From NCBI GenBank assembly GCA_964546285.1, contig CAZJJK010000044.1:1-24873 (forward strand): a stretch of DNA of 24,873 nucleotides, given 5' to 3'. A model generated the notes under the pieces. That model made no database searches. It saw only the letters and a list, made by a program, of their open reading frames with translations, and was not told the origin of the DNA. Position 1 is the stretch's first letter. Each line of letters begins with the position of its first letter. Source of the DNA: CAZJJK01 sp964546285. Its GTDB lineage: Bacteria; Spirochaetota; Spirochaetia; Treponematales; Breznakiellaceae. Positions 7,938 through 15,557 of the stretch are shown piece by piece. The position numbers and the translations under genes were made by a program.

Positions 7938-8786
7938 CTAAGCGCCATTTTGGGCGGTACAAGCTCGTGTCGCGTTTTCGTTAGTATTAACGCCTGTCTC
8001 CATCACGGCAAGAGCTTGCCGTTTGTAGCCTCGGCTTTCTAAAGCCCAGGCGTTTTCAGCCGTATACTCTAATAGCCGCTCCAAAAGTTTTGGCAGGGTA
8101 AAGCCTAAAGCGCGGAAGCCCCGTTTCCCGCCGCGAGACCGCCAGGCTTCATCCAACTCTTCCCTTAGCTGGAAAATTCGCGGCAAAAAGCTGAGCGTTA
8201 GGGCAAATAAAAGCGGCAGGTCCCAAGCCGCTATCAGTCGCGCCAGCGTTTCCCTAAAAGAGCGCGATATCGCTCTTTTGGTTTTGTTCGACGATACGTG
8301 GCCTTTTCGCGTTGAGGGAGGCTTATTCCCTATTAGAAAAGAGCTTACGCGTTTTTGCGCTCTATCCAGAGCGGCGCGCAATTCCAGCGTTGTGGTGCTG
8401 ATAAATAAAACAGCGCCGCTCATATAGGTAAGCGCGAGGCCAAGCGCGAACCGGAGGCCTTCCAGAAAACCCGTAATGCTGGCGCTTAAGCCAAACAAGA
8501 GAACGACGCTGTCCGCCGCTTCAGCCTCCGAACCAAAGCAGCGGAAAATCATTACCATAAGGGCTAATATAGCGAGCGGTTTAAAACCGGCGTAAAGAAG
8601 ACGCGGATTGATGCGGCCAACTAGAGCCGCGGCAATCAACGCGCTAGCCGCTAGAGCTAAGCCTAGCCAGTCTCCAGCCATAGCGCAAACAGAAACGAGA
8701 GCTAAACCTACTAGTTTTATACCGGCGCCGCGTTTATGAAGCGGGCTGTCCGCGCGACGATACCTAAAGGCCGTCACCTTATCCAT
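7938..8786 (-). CDS. ecfT: ECF transporter transmembrane component EcfT (BioN-like)
   Basis: EcfT couples the ATPase to the substrate-binding membrane subunit in energy-coupling-factor vitamin transporters. The 282-residue product has hydrophobic helices at about 24-36, 40-56, 66-82, 93-105, 112-130 and a further pair near 186-203. The two coupling motifs are present as SRG at 217-219 and 251-253. The STTT segment (130-133) precedes a polar stretch at about 146-185 that looks like an insertion relative to ordinary EcfT proteins; its DNA contains a 24-base inverted repeat. The ATG at 8786 lies within the ecfA reading frame (13-base overlap). With ecfA and bioY directly upstream, the three make a complete biotin importer with a single ATPase, probably a homodimer. 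Confidence 0.88.
   Translation of the reverse strand: MDKVTAFRYRRADSPLHKRGAGIKLVGLALVSVCAMAGDWLGLALAASALIAAALVGRINPRLLYAGFKPLAILALMVMIFRCFGSEAEAADSVVLLFGLSASITGFLEGLRFALGLALTYMSGAVLFISTTTLELRAALDRAQKRVSSFLIGNKPPSTRKGHVSSNKTKRAISRSFRETLARLIAAWDLPLLFALTLSFLPRIFQLREELDEAWRSRGGKRGFRALGFTLPKLLERLLEYTAENAWALESRGYKRQALAVMETGVNTNENATRACTAQNGA
8256..8279. repeat. Inverted repeat inside ecfT
   Basis: AAAAGAGCG (8256-8264) and its exact complement CGCTCTTTT (8271-8279) flank CGATAT; the centre also contains the palindrome GCGATATCGC. It encodes KRAISRSF (residues 170-177) in the apparent insertion of EcfT. A partial echo, AAAAGAGC preceded by TCCCTATTAG, lies about 80 bases away near 8330-8344. Confidence 0.6.
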
Positions 8787-9526
8787 GTGCAGTCCTTCAC
8801 GGTGTCATAATGGCGCCGCGGATCACGAACGGCGTACTTGGGTATTAATTTGTCAAGAACGAGCTCCGGCGGACCATCCTCGCAAATACGGCCTTCCGCT
8901 AGGAGTGCTAAACGGTCGGCGTGCGCTACAATTTTCTCAAGCTCATGAGTCAGGACGATGAGGGTTTTACCGGCTTCCTTTAAATCCCTCAGCGCGCGTA
9001 AAACCAAAACGATGCCGGGCCAGTCAAGATTCGCGAAGGGCTCGTCCATAATGATAGTGTCACAACCCATAGCCAGTATTCCGGCGATAGCCAAGCGGCG
9101 TTTTTCGCCGCCTGAAAGCCGTCTTGGCGGAAAATCCCGTTTCGTCGTCAGATCCATCATTTCCATAGCCGCTTCGGTCCTATGCCGCACTTCATCGCGA
9201 TTCAAGCGTAAGTTGTTTGGACCAAAAGAGATGTCCTCCTCAACCGTCTCGCCGATAAGCTGGGCGTCGGCGTCTTGGAAAACAAGACCGACGTCGCTGT
9301 TGACGACTCCCGGCGTAGTTAGCTGTCCTCTATGGAATATTCGCCCGGAGCTTGGCGCGGCTAAACCAATAAGGCAACGCATCAACACCGTTTTGCCGGA
9401 GCCGTTCGCGCCGGCTATTACCAAGAATTCGCCAGTCCAAATTTCTAAATTAACGCCGCGCAGGGCTTCATAGCCGTTAGAAAAGCGTTTTCTAATGGCT
9501 TCCAAGCGAAACAGGGGTTCACGCAT
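8774..9526 (-). CDS. ecfA: ECF transporter ATPase EcfA (BioM-like)
   Basis: This ATP-binding cassette subunit powers the ECF biotin transporter at the cytoplasmic face of the inner membrane. The 250-residue product contains Walker A GANGSGKT (39-46), the Q-loop in VFQDADAQL (Gln84), signature LSGGEKRR (137-144), Walker B TIIMDE (157-162), the D-loop ANLD and the switch histidine in LTHE (His194). It is complete and canonical. The ATG at 9526 is chosen because it overlaps the bioY stop by 8 bases and begins at the family's first strand; a start at 9601 would add 25 unrelated residues from within bioY. Only one ATPase gene is present, so a homodimer is inferred. Specificity for biotin follows from the adjacent bioY. 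Confidence 0.92.
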   Translation of the reverse strand: MREPLFRLEAIRKRFSNGYEALRGVNLEIWTGEFLVIAGANGSGKTVLMRCLIGLAAPSSGRIFHRGQLTTPGVVNSDVGLVFQDADAQLIGETVEEDISFGPNNLRLNRDEVRHRTEAAMEMMDLTTKRDFPPRRLSGGEKRRLAIAGILAMGCDTIIMDEPFANLDWPGIVLVLRALRDLKEAGKTLIVLTHELEKIVAHADRLALLAEGRICEDGPPELVLDKLIPKYAVRDPRRHYDTVKDCTWIR

Positions 9527-10091
9527 TGAGCAGATCGATGTATAGGCGGCGCAGGCGCGGCGCGAGAGCGATAACGGCCAAAGCCTTGAATACGTCCCCA
9601 ATGATAAAAGGCAGGAAGCCCGCCGCGAACGTTTTTGGCCAATCCGTATTTAGGAGCGCTTTAAGCCGCGCTAAGCCAGGAAGATAAATGATCAAAAAGG
9701 CCGATAAAACCGCGATGATCAGGCGGGGTGATAGAGGCGTTTTGATCGGCTTTTTTCCGGCTATCCAGGCGGCTAAGGGCGCGGCGAGAAGATAGCCAAA
9801 GAGATAGCCCCCTGTCGGACCAAAAAAATGGGCGAGTCCTCCCTTAGCGCCCGCGAAGACGGGAGCTCCCAGAGCGCCAATTACTAAATAAGTAATGATA
9901 GACGTTGACGCCAAACCGGGGCCAAGAATGATACCGGCCAGTACGACAAAAAGATTTTGAAGAGCGACAGGTACCGGTGAAATAGGGATGGGTACGCTTA
10001 TAAAGGCGCCAGCGGCTATTAACGCGGCGAATAAAGCGGTCAAACTGACTCGCAACGCTGTTTTTGGTCGCTTAATTAGTTCTTCTTTCAT
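9519..10091 (-). CDS. bioY: Biotin ECF transporter substrate-binding subunit BioY
   Basis: BioY is the integral-membrane S component that captures biotin. The product of about 190 residues has six hydrophobic segments, an N-terminal amphipathic start, the VPVALQNLFVVLAG segment and the signature GPTGGYLFGYLLAAPL, and the C-terminal LPFIIGDVFKALAVIAL. All are typical of BioY. The ATG at 10091 overlaps the stop of the upstream glycosyltransferase by one base (TGATG); a GTG three bases earlier, in a GTGA overlap, is equally possible. It is followed at once by ecfA and ecfT, giving a BioMNY-type operon. No biotin-synthesis genes are seen in the window, so uptake may matter for growth, but that is inference. 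Confidence 0.95.
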   Translation of the reverse strand: MKEELIKRPKTALRVSLTALFAALIAAGAFISVPIPISPVPVALQNLFVVLAGIILGPGLASTSIITYLVIGALGAPVFAGAKGGLAHFFGPTGGYLFGYLLAAPLAAWIAGKKPIKTPLSPRLIIAVLSAFLIIYLPGLARLKALLNTDWPKTFAAGFLPFIIGDVFKALAVIALAPRLRRLYIDLLNA

Positions 10092-11209
10092 CACTTTCTG
10101 TCTCTCAAGGCTTCAACCGCCTTAACGACCCGTCTAGCGGCATCGCTTTTAGCGATAAGGGCTATGTTTTCTTTCATATTTTGTAATAAAAGCGGGGAAG
10201 AGAGGAGATGGCTTAAGCAGTCATCCACAGGAGAGTAGGAATCGGCCAGCATCGCCACCCCGGAATTGAGCAGGAAGGCACAATTCCGGTCTTCCTGCCC
10301 CGGAATGGGAGAAATAAGTATTAGTGGCAAGTTTTTCGCTAAGGCTTCACTAACGGTTATTCCACCCGGTTTTGTTATTAGGCAATTAGCCGCGTCCATT
10401 AATTCCGCCACATTAGTGGCGAAACCGAGAGACAGCAAGGGGTGCTGGGTATTCAGCTTGTCCACCTTCGCTTTTAGCTTGGCGTTTCGCCCGCTGACGC
10501 AAATCAATTGAAAGCGCTCCGCCAGTCGGTCCAGTGTTTCAAGCGTACCGATAATATCGCCAAAACCGAAGCTGCCGCCCATCACAAGCACGGTAAACAG
10601 TTCAGGGTCAAGCCCAAGTTCTTTCCGTATAATTTTCCCATCATGTTTCATGGAAAAGGACTCGTCAATCGGAATACCGAGGGGCCAGATTTCCGCGCTT
10701 ATACCCTTTCTTAAGGCTGACGCGATTAACGTTTCCGAAGGAATTATAAAGAAATCCAGGCTGGAACAGAAATTCCAAAATGGCGTTATCGTAAAATCCG
10801 TGTTTATTCCAATTATTGGACAAGATACTAGGCCTTTTGACTTAAGCGAGTCCATCAACATACCTGGGGCGTTATGTGTACAGATAATCGCGTCCGGATG
10901 GTAGTCTTTCAGCAAATTTTCAAATTTCGATCCCATTATGGAACTAAAAAAATAGGGAAGCGTCGCTTTCGCTTCTTTTGGTTTAGAATCTTTATCAACA
11001 CTATCGTAAATCATTGAGTAAAGAGATTTTGAGTACTTAACTGAAAGTTCGTAGCCCTTATCCACCGAAGCGCCAAGGATAATATTGTAGTAATTAAGCG
11101 TGTCCAAAAAAAGGCTTTCATGCCCCGCGTCACGAAACGCTTTATCCAGCGCGGAAGCGGTGGCGTTGTGGCCATTGCCAGCGCTTACGCTCAATATCAA
11201 AATTTTCAC
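10091..11209 (-). CDS. GT28-family diacylglycerol glycosyltransferase (MGDG synthase / UgtP-like)
   Basis: The protein of 372 residues has the two-domain GT-B layout of the MGDG-synthase/MurG group. The N-terminal half begins KILILSVSAGNGHNATASAL, with the glycine-rich loop and histidine of the family, and the C-terminal half holds VLVMGGSFGFGDI and the nucleotide-sugar site LITKPGGITVSEALAKN followed by PGQEDRN. Such enzymes move a hexose (glucose or galactose) from its UDP donor onto diacylglycerol at the inner face of the cytoplasmic membrane, making membrane glycolipids, which are known in treponemes. Donor and number of sugars added cannot be read from sequence. The start is a GTG at 11209 overlapping the lnt stop by 4 bases (GTGA), so it is translationally coupled to lnt. 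Confidence 0.85.
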   Translation of the reverse strand: MKILILSVSAGNGHNATASALDKAFRDAGHESLFLDTLNYYNIILGASVDKGYELSVKYSKSLYSMIYDSVDKDSKPKEAKATLPYFFSSIMGSKFENLLKDYHPDAIICTHNAPGMLMDSLKSKGLVSCPIIGINTDFTITPFWNFCSSLDFFIIPSETLIASALRKGISAEIWPLGIPIDESFSMKHDGKIIRKELGLDPELFTVLVMGGSFGFGDIIGTLETLDRLAERFQLICVSGRNAKLKAKVDKLNTQHPLLSLGFATNVAELMDAANCLITKPGGITVSEALAKNLPLILISPIPGQEDRNCAFLLNSGVAMLADSYSPVDDCLSHLLSSPLLLQNMKENIALIAKSDAARRVVKAVEALRDRK

Positions 11210-12858
11210 GTTAGTGCCCCAGATCGGTTTTTACCACGAAATCGCCGCCTGAGTGTTAGATACAGCCTGAAAAGAATAAGAACGGCCAACAAAGACGCTG
11301 GGAACCAATCGCCAAGCATAAGATAAACCGTATTGGCGTCGGCTTTTTGAACCGGAACAAGCACGGGTAAAGCAGCGGATTGGAAAAGGGGTAGGGACGC
11401 CGCGATGCCGCCCTCGGCGTTAATGACAGCGCTTACACCGGCATTGGTCGAGCGCACCATCGTTCTACGGAATTCAACGCAGCGGAAGCGCGCGGCGACT
11501 AGATGCTGCGTTTCGGCGGAAACGGTCAACGACCAAGCGTCATTGGTAAGGTTTATCAGCATATCAGCGCCAGCGCGGATAAAATCCGCGCAAACAGAAG
11601 CAAAAGCATCCTCAAAGCAGATTGGAACGCCGAAACTTAGCGTTTTGCCGGACGAGGTGGGTATCTTCATAATGGTCGCTTCCGAACCCATAACCCACCC
11701 TCCGGCAAGGCCAACCACCTTTCTCATAAAATCCCGCATCCATTGGAATTCCCAAAACGGGATGGCTTCCGCGAAGGGTACTGGATGACGTTTGGCGTAA
11801 GACGCCAGAATTTCACCGCTGGAATTTAAGAGCAAGGCGGAATTAGTGGCGTCATAATTTTCCCAGTCAAGCACAACCGGCGATCCTGTCAGGAGTGGAC
11901 AGCCTATTTCGGCTAGAAAGGGCAAAAAAGGATCATCCGCGGGTTTGTTCCTAAAATAAGGCCGATAGTCCGCGTAAGGTCTTTGAAAAGTTGTTTCCGA
12001 CCACAAGGCTATATCCGCCGATGGATACGCTTTTCCCTCTCCTAAAACGGTTTGCCCAGCGGCTAAGAGCGCCAAGCCCTGTCTGGTCAGCGCCTGGTTT
12101 ACCCGCAAAGCGTTTAATTCGGAGCCGCTAGCCCATGAATCCTCGTTTGGCTGAACGAGAACCATGGGGACTTGGTCAATAACGGGGCTGGGGTTGATTA
12201 AGCTATATACGCCATAAAGTATTGTCCAAGATAAAATTACAAAAAATACTAACGCGCCGCGCAGCCATAAAAAAATAGCCGCCTTCAATTCCTTTTTCGC
12301 CGAAAGAGAATAAAAAACAAGCTCCGCGATTAAGGCGTTTGATAGGGCTAGCAAAAAACTAAGTCCATAGACGCCAAAAAGGTCGGCGGTTTGAATCAGT
12401 ACCGGAATGTCGTTCGCCGCGTAGGCCACAAGCCCCCAGGGATAACCGAGAAAGCCGATCGATTTTGCCCACTCCCAAATAGTCCAAAGCGCCGCGATAA
12501 GAAAGGGCCTTAGTATGGACAGGCCTGGCCGTGTCCGACCGCGATCGCTAAGGGAAAAATACCGTATATACATCGCGACTATCGCGTGAAGCAGGGCATA
12601 AGCTATGGACGTGGTGCCGAGCGTCCAAAAAGCGAAACCCTTAAAGAAATACAGCCAATAACTGGAGAATGCGTGAGACAGAGCGCCGAACACCGCGCCA
12701 AGGGTAGCGGCCCGCTTGTAAGAAGAGGAGCGGGAGAGAACGGCGAAATACGGCGAAAGGCAGATAAACCCCAATGCGGCTATTCCGTATGGCGCGACTT
12801 CATTTGGAAGGGCCGCGGCCAAGCATAAAGCCGACGCTATGACGGCGATAAAGTCCAT
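11206..12858 (-). CDS. lnt: Apolipoprotein N-acyltransferase
   Basis: Lnt adds the third acyl chain to the N-terminal cysteine of lipoproteins in the inner membrane. The 550-residue product has five to six N-terminal helices (about 1-215), a periplasmic nitrilase-like domain, and a final helix near 519-534. The catalytic residues are all visible: Glu288 in WSETT, Lys356 in YAKRHPVPF, Glu364 in PFAEAIPF and Cys414-Phe-Glu416 in VPICFED, matching E267/K335/E343/C387/E389 of the E. coli enzyme. It is the first gene of the - strand string and lies upstream of the glycosyltransferase. No good ribosome-binding site precedes the ATG, with TAGACT five bases upstream as a possible -10 box, so it too could have a very short leader. 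The lipoprotein gene tatT in the same string is a likely substrate. Confidence 0.95.
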   Translation of the reverse strand: MDFIAVIASALCLAAALPNEVAPYGIAALGFICLSPYFAVLSRSSSYKRAATLGAVFGALSHAFSSYWLYFFKGFAFWTLGTTSIAYALLHAIVAMYIRYFSLSDRGRTRPGLSILRPFLIAALWTIWEWAKSIGFLGYPWGLVAYAANDIPVLIQTADLFGVYGLSFLLALSNALIAELVFYSLSAKKELKAAIFLWLRGALVFFVILSWTILYGVYSLINPSPVIDQVPMVLVQPNEDSWASGSELNALRVNQALTRQGLALLAAGQTVLGEGKAYPSADIALWSETTFQRPYADYRPYFRNKPADDPFLPFLAEIGCPLLTGSPVVLDWENYDATNSALLLNSSGEILASYAKRHPVPFAEAIPFWEFQWMRDFMRKVVGLAGGWVMGSEATIMKIPTSSGKTLSFGVPICFEDAFASVCADFIRAGADMLINLTNDAWSLTVSAETQHLVAARFRCVEFRRTMVRSTNAGVSAVINAEGGIAASLPLFQSAALPVLVPVQKADANTVYLMLGDWFPASLLAVLILFRLYLTLRRRFRGKNRSGALT

Positions 12859-12899
12859 AAGCTAGTCTATCAGATTTTTTCGATTGAATAATAGCGTCT

Positions 12900-12926
12900 T
12901 ATAATCTATTATGGGAAAGAAAAGGA
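12900..12926 (+). promoter_or_regulatory. -10 box and Shine-Dalgarno before the GHMP kinase gene
   Basis: A perfect TATAAT stands at 12900-12905 in the 82-base divergent region between lnt and the kinase gene; the -35 position 17 bases upstream (TTTTCG) is poor. AAAGGAG ends at 12926, 14 bases before the ATG at 12941, a rather long spacing. An in-frame TGA directly before that ATG rules out any earlier start. The region must also hold the lnt promoter on the other strand. Confidence 0.45.
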
Positions 12927-12940
12927 GCAAACGGCGCTGA

Positions 12941-14104
12941 ATGAGAAACGTCGAAGCGATTCACCGTGAAGAATACGATATTGTTGATGATACCGACAAG
13001 GTGATCGTCGCGCAGGCTCCCGGTCGTTTGCAGTTATTTGGCGAACAGGGAGAAAGCTTTGGCGGCCTCCGTCTCGCTTTGGCTATTGATAGACAGGTTA
13101 TTGTGGCCGTATCCGCCCGTAAAGATAATTCGTTGCGGTTTTACGCCGCCGATTTAGGGGAGCGTAAACGAACAACCCTCATAAATCTTAAGTACAAGCG
13201 TGAGGATCGGTGGGCTAATTACCTTAAGCTAGCCGTTCAAGGGTTCGCTGACCGCGGATATCCAGTAAAAGGATACAATTTCACCTTAAGCGGCAGTGTC
13301 CCACAGCAAGTCGGCCTAGCGTCGTCCACGGCGATAGAAACCGCTACGGCGGTGGCTTTAAGGTCAATATTAGCGCCTGATTTATCGGATGATGAATTAA
13401 AAAATTTATTAGCGGCCGCTTCATTGAGTTTTCTTGGCCGTCAGCAAGAAGCTATGGACCATTTGGCCTTATTGTCTGCTTGTCCAGACAAATTTATGAT
13501 AATCGATGAACGCGCCGGTTCCGTTAGGCCGATAGACGCCCCCTTGAGCAATTATCGAATTATGCTCACCGATTCACGCGTGCCGCGATTTGGCGTGGAG
13601 TCTGAGCTAAGGCAACGGCGTTCCGATCTTAAACGCGGCTTGGAATTGCTTTCGCGAAAAAAACCGGACGCGTCTTTTCGTGATTTTTTGGTTGAAGACC
13701 TGATGGATTCTATGGGAGCGTTACCGGAACAGATCAGGCGGCGTAGCCTTCATGTCGTTCAAGAAATACAAAGGGTACGCGACGCGGAAGACGCGCTCCG
13801 TCGTCAGGATTTTAGCGCTTTTTCTAAATTGGTTTCCCATTCTCATGAAAGTCTACGCGATCTATTTGAAGTATCCTGTCCAGAGATAGATTGGCTGGTT
13901 AAGCGGTCTATGGAAATTGAGGGCGTTCTTTGTTCTCGCTTGACTGGGCAGGGTTTTGGCGGATGTATTTATACGATTATAGCTGAATCAGCTTCCGAAG
14001 AATACAGACGGAGGTTGGAGGATTATGAGCGCATATTCGGTTTCAAGCCGATGATTCATGAAATCAAAAGCGCTGGAGCCGCTGGTCTAGCGGCGAACGA
14101 ATGA
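12941..14104 (+). CDS. GHMP kinase, galactokinase-like with an altered sugar-binding signature
   Basis: The 387-residue product has the galactokinase fold and size. Motif 1 reads PGRLQLFGEQGESFGG (27-42), motif 2 (ATP site) PQQVGLASSTA (121-131), then QEAMDHLALLSA (169-180) with the catalytic-base Asp173, and motif 3 RLTGQGFGGC (333-342). In true galactokinases motif 1 is GRxNLIGEHTDY, where Glu, His and Asp contact galactose; here His is Gln36 and Asp is Glu38, and the Asn is Gln31, while the catalytic Arg29 is kept. ATP binding and phosphoryl transfer look intact, so an active kinase for a different sugar or a weakly specific one is likely. It starts the four-gene operon with surE, whose ATG overlaps its stop (ATGA). 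A pseudo-enzyme role is possible but less likely given the intact motifs 2 and 3. Confidence 0.8.
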   Translation: MRNVEAIHREEYDIVDDTDKVIVAQAPGRLQLFGEQGESFGGLRLALAIDRQVIVAVSARKDNSLRFYAADLGERKRTTLINLKYKREDRWANYLKLAVQGFADRGYPVKGYNFTLSGSVPQQVGLASSTAIETATAVALRSILAPDLSDDELKNLLAAASLSFLGRQQEAMDHLALLSACPDKFMIIDERAGSVRPIDAPLSNYRIMLTDSRVPRFGVESELRQRRSDLKRGLELLSRKKPDASFRDFLVEDLMDSMGALPEQIRRRSLHVVQEIQRVRDAEDALRRQDFSAFSKLVSHSHESLRDLFEVSCPEIDWLVKRSMEIEGVLCSRLTGQGFGGCIYTIIAESASEEYRRRLEDYERIFGFKPMIHEIKSAGAAGLAANE

Positions 14105-14859
14105 ATATATTACTGACGAACGACGATGGCGTAGACAGCGTCGGTTTGAAATGCTTAGCCGAAGCGTTAATCAGTCTTGGCTGTCACAATATAAGCGTCC
14201 TCGCGCCGGATGGCGATAGGTCTGGCATATCGCATTCCATCAGTCTTCGCGAGCCTATGCGCCTAACGCGCCGGGCTGAAAATGTGTGGTCCTGTTCAGG
14301 CACTCCGGCTGATTGCGCCATGATCGCCTTGCTCGGCGGGCTCCCCGTAAAACCGGATTTCGTGCTTTCCGGCATAAACCTTGGGCCAAATATTGGTACA
14401 GATATCATTTATTCGGGAACAGCCGCGGCCGCGCGTCAAGCCGCCCTTAATGGGGTTCCCGCGGCGGCTATTTCTCTGGCCAGCCATCATTCAAAAGCCG
14501 ATTGGACGGCTGTCGCTTCTTATGTCGCCGCGAGGCTTGATGAGTGGTTCAGCCTATGGAAACCGAATATTTTCCTAAACATCAATTTACCCAATGACCG
14601 TATAGGCGCTGAAGCTTGGGTTCTAAGCTTCCCATCGCGGCGACGGTATAGAGACAAACTGGCCACCCTTAACGCGCCGGATGGACGTCAGTATTGTTTT
14701 ATCGATGGGAAGGGTATTGACACCGATGATGAATCTGGTTCGGATTGGGACGTGTTGCGCTCAGGCCGAGTTTCACTTAGTCCAGTCTATATTCATCCTG
14801 TGGTTTATGGTGATGCCCCGGCTGATATAAACCGGCTCAGGCCGTCCGCGAAGTCTTAA
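14101..14859 (+). CDS. surE: 5'/3'-nucleotidase SurE
   Basis: SurE hydrolyses nucleoside 5'- and 3'-monophosphates (and short polyphosphate in some species) using a divalent metal, and is tied to stationary-phase survival. The 252-residue product is full length. It begins MNILLTNDDG with metal ligands Asp8 and Asp9, has Ser41 in DRSGISHSISL, SGTPADC (67-72) and Asn93 in SGINLGPNIGTDI, followed by YSGTAAAARQAALNGVPAAA, all diagnostic. The product of the upstream kinase gene ends four bases into this gene. The TPR gene begins 15 bases downstream. In many bacteria surE sits beside pcm; here no pcm is present. Confidence 0.95.
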   Translation: MNILLTNDDGVDSVGLKCLAEALISLGCHNISVLAPDGDRSGISHSISLREPMRLTRRAENVWSCSGTPADCAMIALLGGLPVKPDFVLSGINLGPNIGTDIIYSGTAAAARQAALNGVPAAAISLASHHSKADWTAVASYVAARLDEWFSLWKPNIFLNINLPNDRIGAEAWVLSFPSRRRYRDKLATLNAPDGRQYCFIDGKGIDTDDESGSDWDVLRSGRVSLSPVYIHPVVYGDAPADINRLRPSAKS

Positions 14860-14873
14860 GTCTAGGGGGAGTA

Positions 14874-15557
14874 ATGGCCGGCAGCTTACGTGAAGGCATT
14901 AGGCTGTATCGCGCGAAACGTTGGGAATTAGCTCTCTCAGAACTCTTACAGGTAGATGGAACAAGTCTGGACCGAGAAGATGTCTCTGATCTGGCCTACT
15001 TCCTCGGTTTAAGCTATACCAAGCTAGAGCGCTATGACGATGCTTTATTGTATTTAGAACAAGTAGTAACCGCTGGAGCTGACCTTCGTCGAGCTCGGCA
15101 ATGCCGTATGGCCTTAGCCCTGGTTTATTCTATCACCGGGCGGAGTCGATTGGCTGAATTTGAGTTAAATCAATTGATTGGCGCTGGGTTTGAGTCAGCT
15201 CAAGTCTACTCCACCTTGGCGTACGCCGCTTGGACTCAAAAACAGCTTGATCCGGCCGTGGATAATTATCGAAAAGCCCTAAGGCTAGAAAAGGAAAATC
15301 CTAACGCCCTAAATGGTTTAGGGTATGTATTATCGGATTCCGAGCATAATCCTCGTCAAGGCTTGTCCCTCTGCAAAAAAGCGGTGGATCTTCGGCCGCA
15401 AAATCCGGCGTATCTGGATTCGTTGGGTTGGGCGCATTTTAAGCTGGGGGATCTGCCGGAAGCGCGGACTTGGTTGCGCCGAGCTTTGGATATAGCGCCG
15501 CGCCATCCAGATATCGCTTCCCATATGCGCGTTGTTTTGGGAGAGACCCGTCAATGA
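14874..15557 (+). CDS. TPR-repeat protein
   Basis: The 227-residue protein is built almost wholly of tetratricopeptide helices: about 6-38, 40-72 (YFLGLSYTKLERYDDALLYL), 76-106, 110-142 (AYAAWTQKQLDPAVDNYRKAL), 145-178 (NALNGLGYVLSD…) and 180-213 (AYLDSLGWAHFKLGDLPEAR). There is no signal peptide, so it is probably cytoplasmic and a scaffold for protein contacts. A clear AGGGGGAG ribosome-binding site precedes the ATG. Its last codons overlap the next gene by four bases (ATGA), so it is made together with the secreted TPR/NHL protein. The function is not known. Confidence 0.85.
   Translation: MAGSLREGIRLYRAKRWELALSELLQVDGTSLDREDVSDLAYFLGLSYTKLERYDDALLYLEQVVTAGADLRRARQCRMALALVYSITGRSRLAEFELNQLIGAGFESAQVYSTLAYAAWTQKQLDPAVDNYRKALRLEKENPNALNGLGYVLSDSEHNPRQGLSLCKKAVDLRPQNPAYLDSLGWAHFKLGDLPEARTWLRRALDIAPRHPDIASHMRVVLGETRQ

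Noticed and set aside
6934..7962. A single open frame that runs from tatT through the N-run and ends in AWRSR.
   Set aside because: It crosses unknown bases; the residues after the gap belong to the helicase gene in another frame.
12868..12912. A possible third copy of the repeat: TCAGATTTT and AATAATAGC occur with almost the same spacing as in copy B.
   Set aside because: Only two 9-bp blocks match, the hairpin is missing, and the region is AT-rich promoter DNA, so chance is likely.
12941..14104. Calling the kinase galK outright.
   Set aside because: The galactose-binding signature is changed at key residues, so only galactokinase-like is supported.
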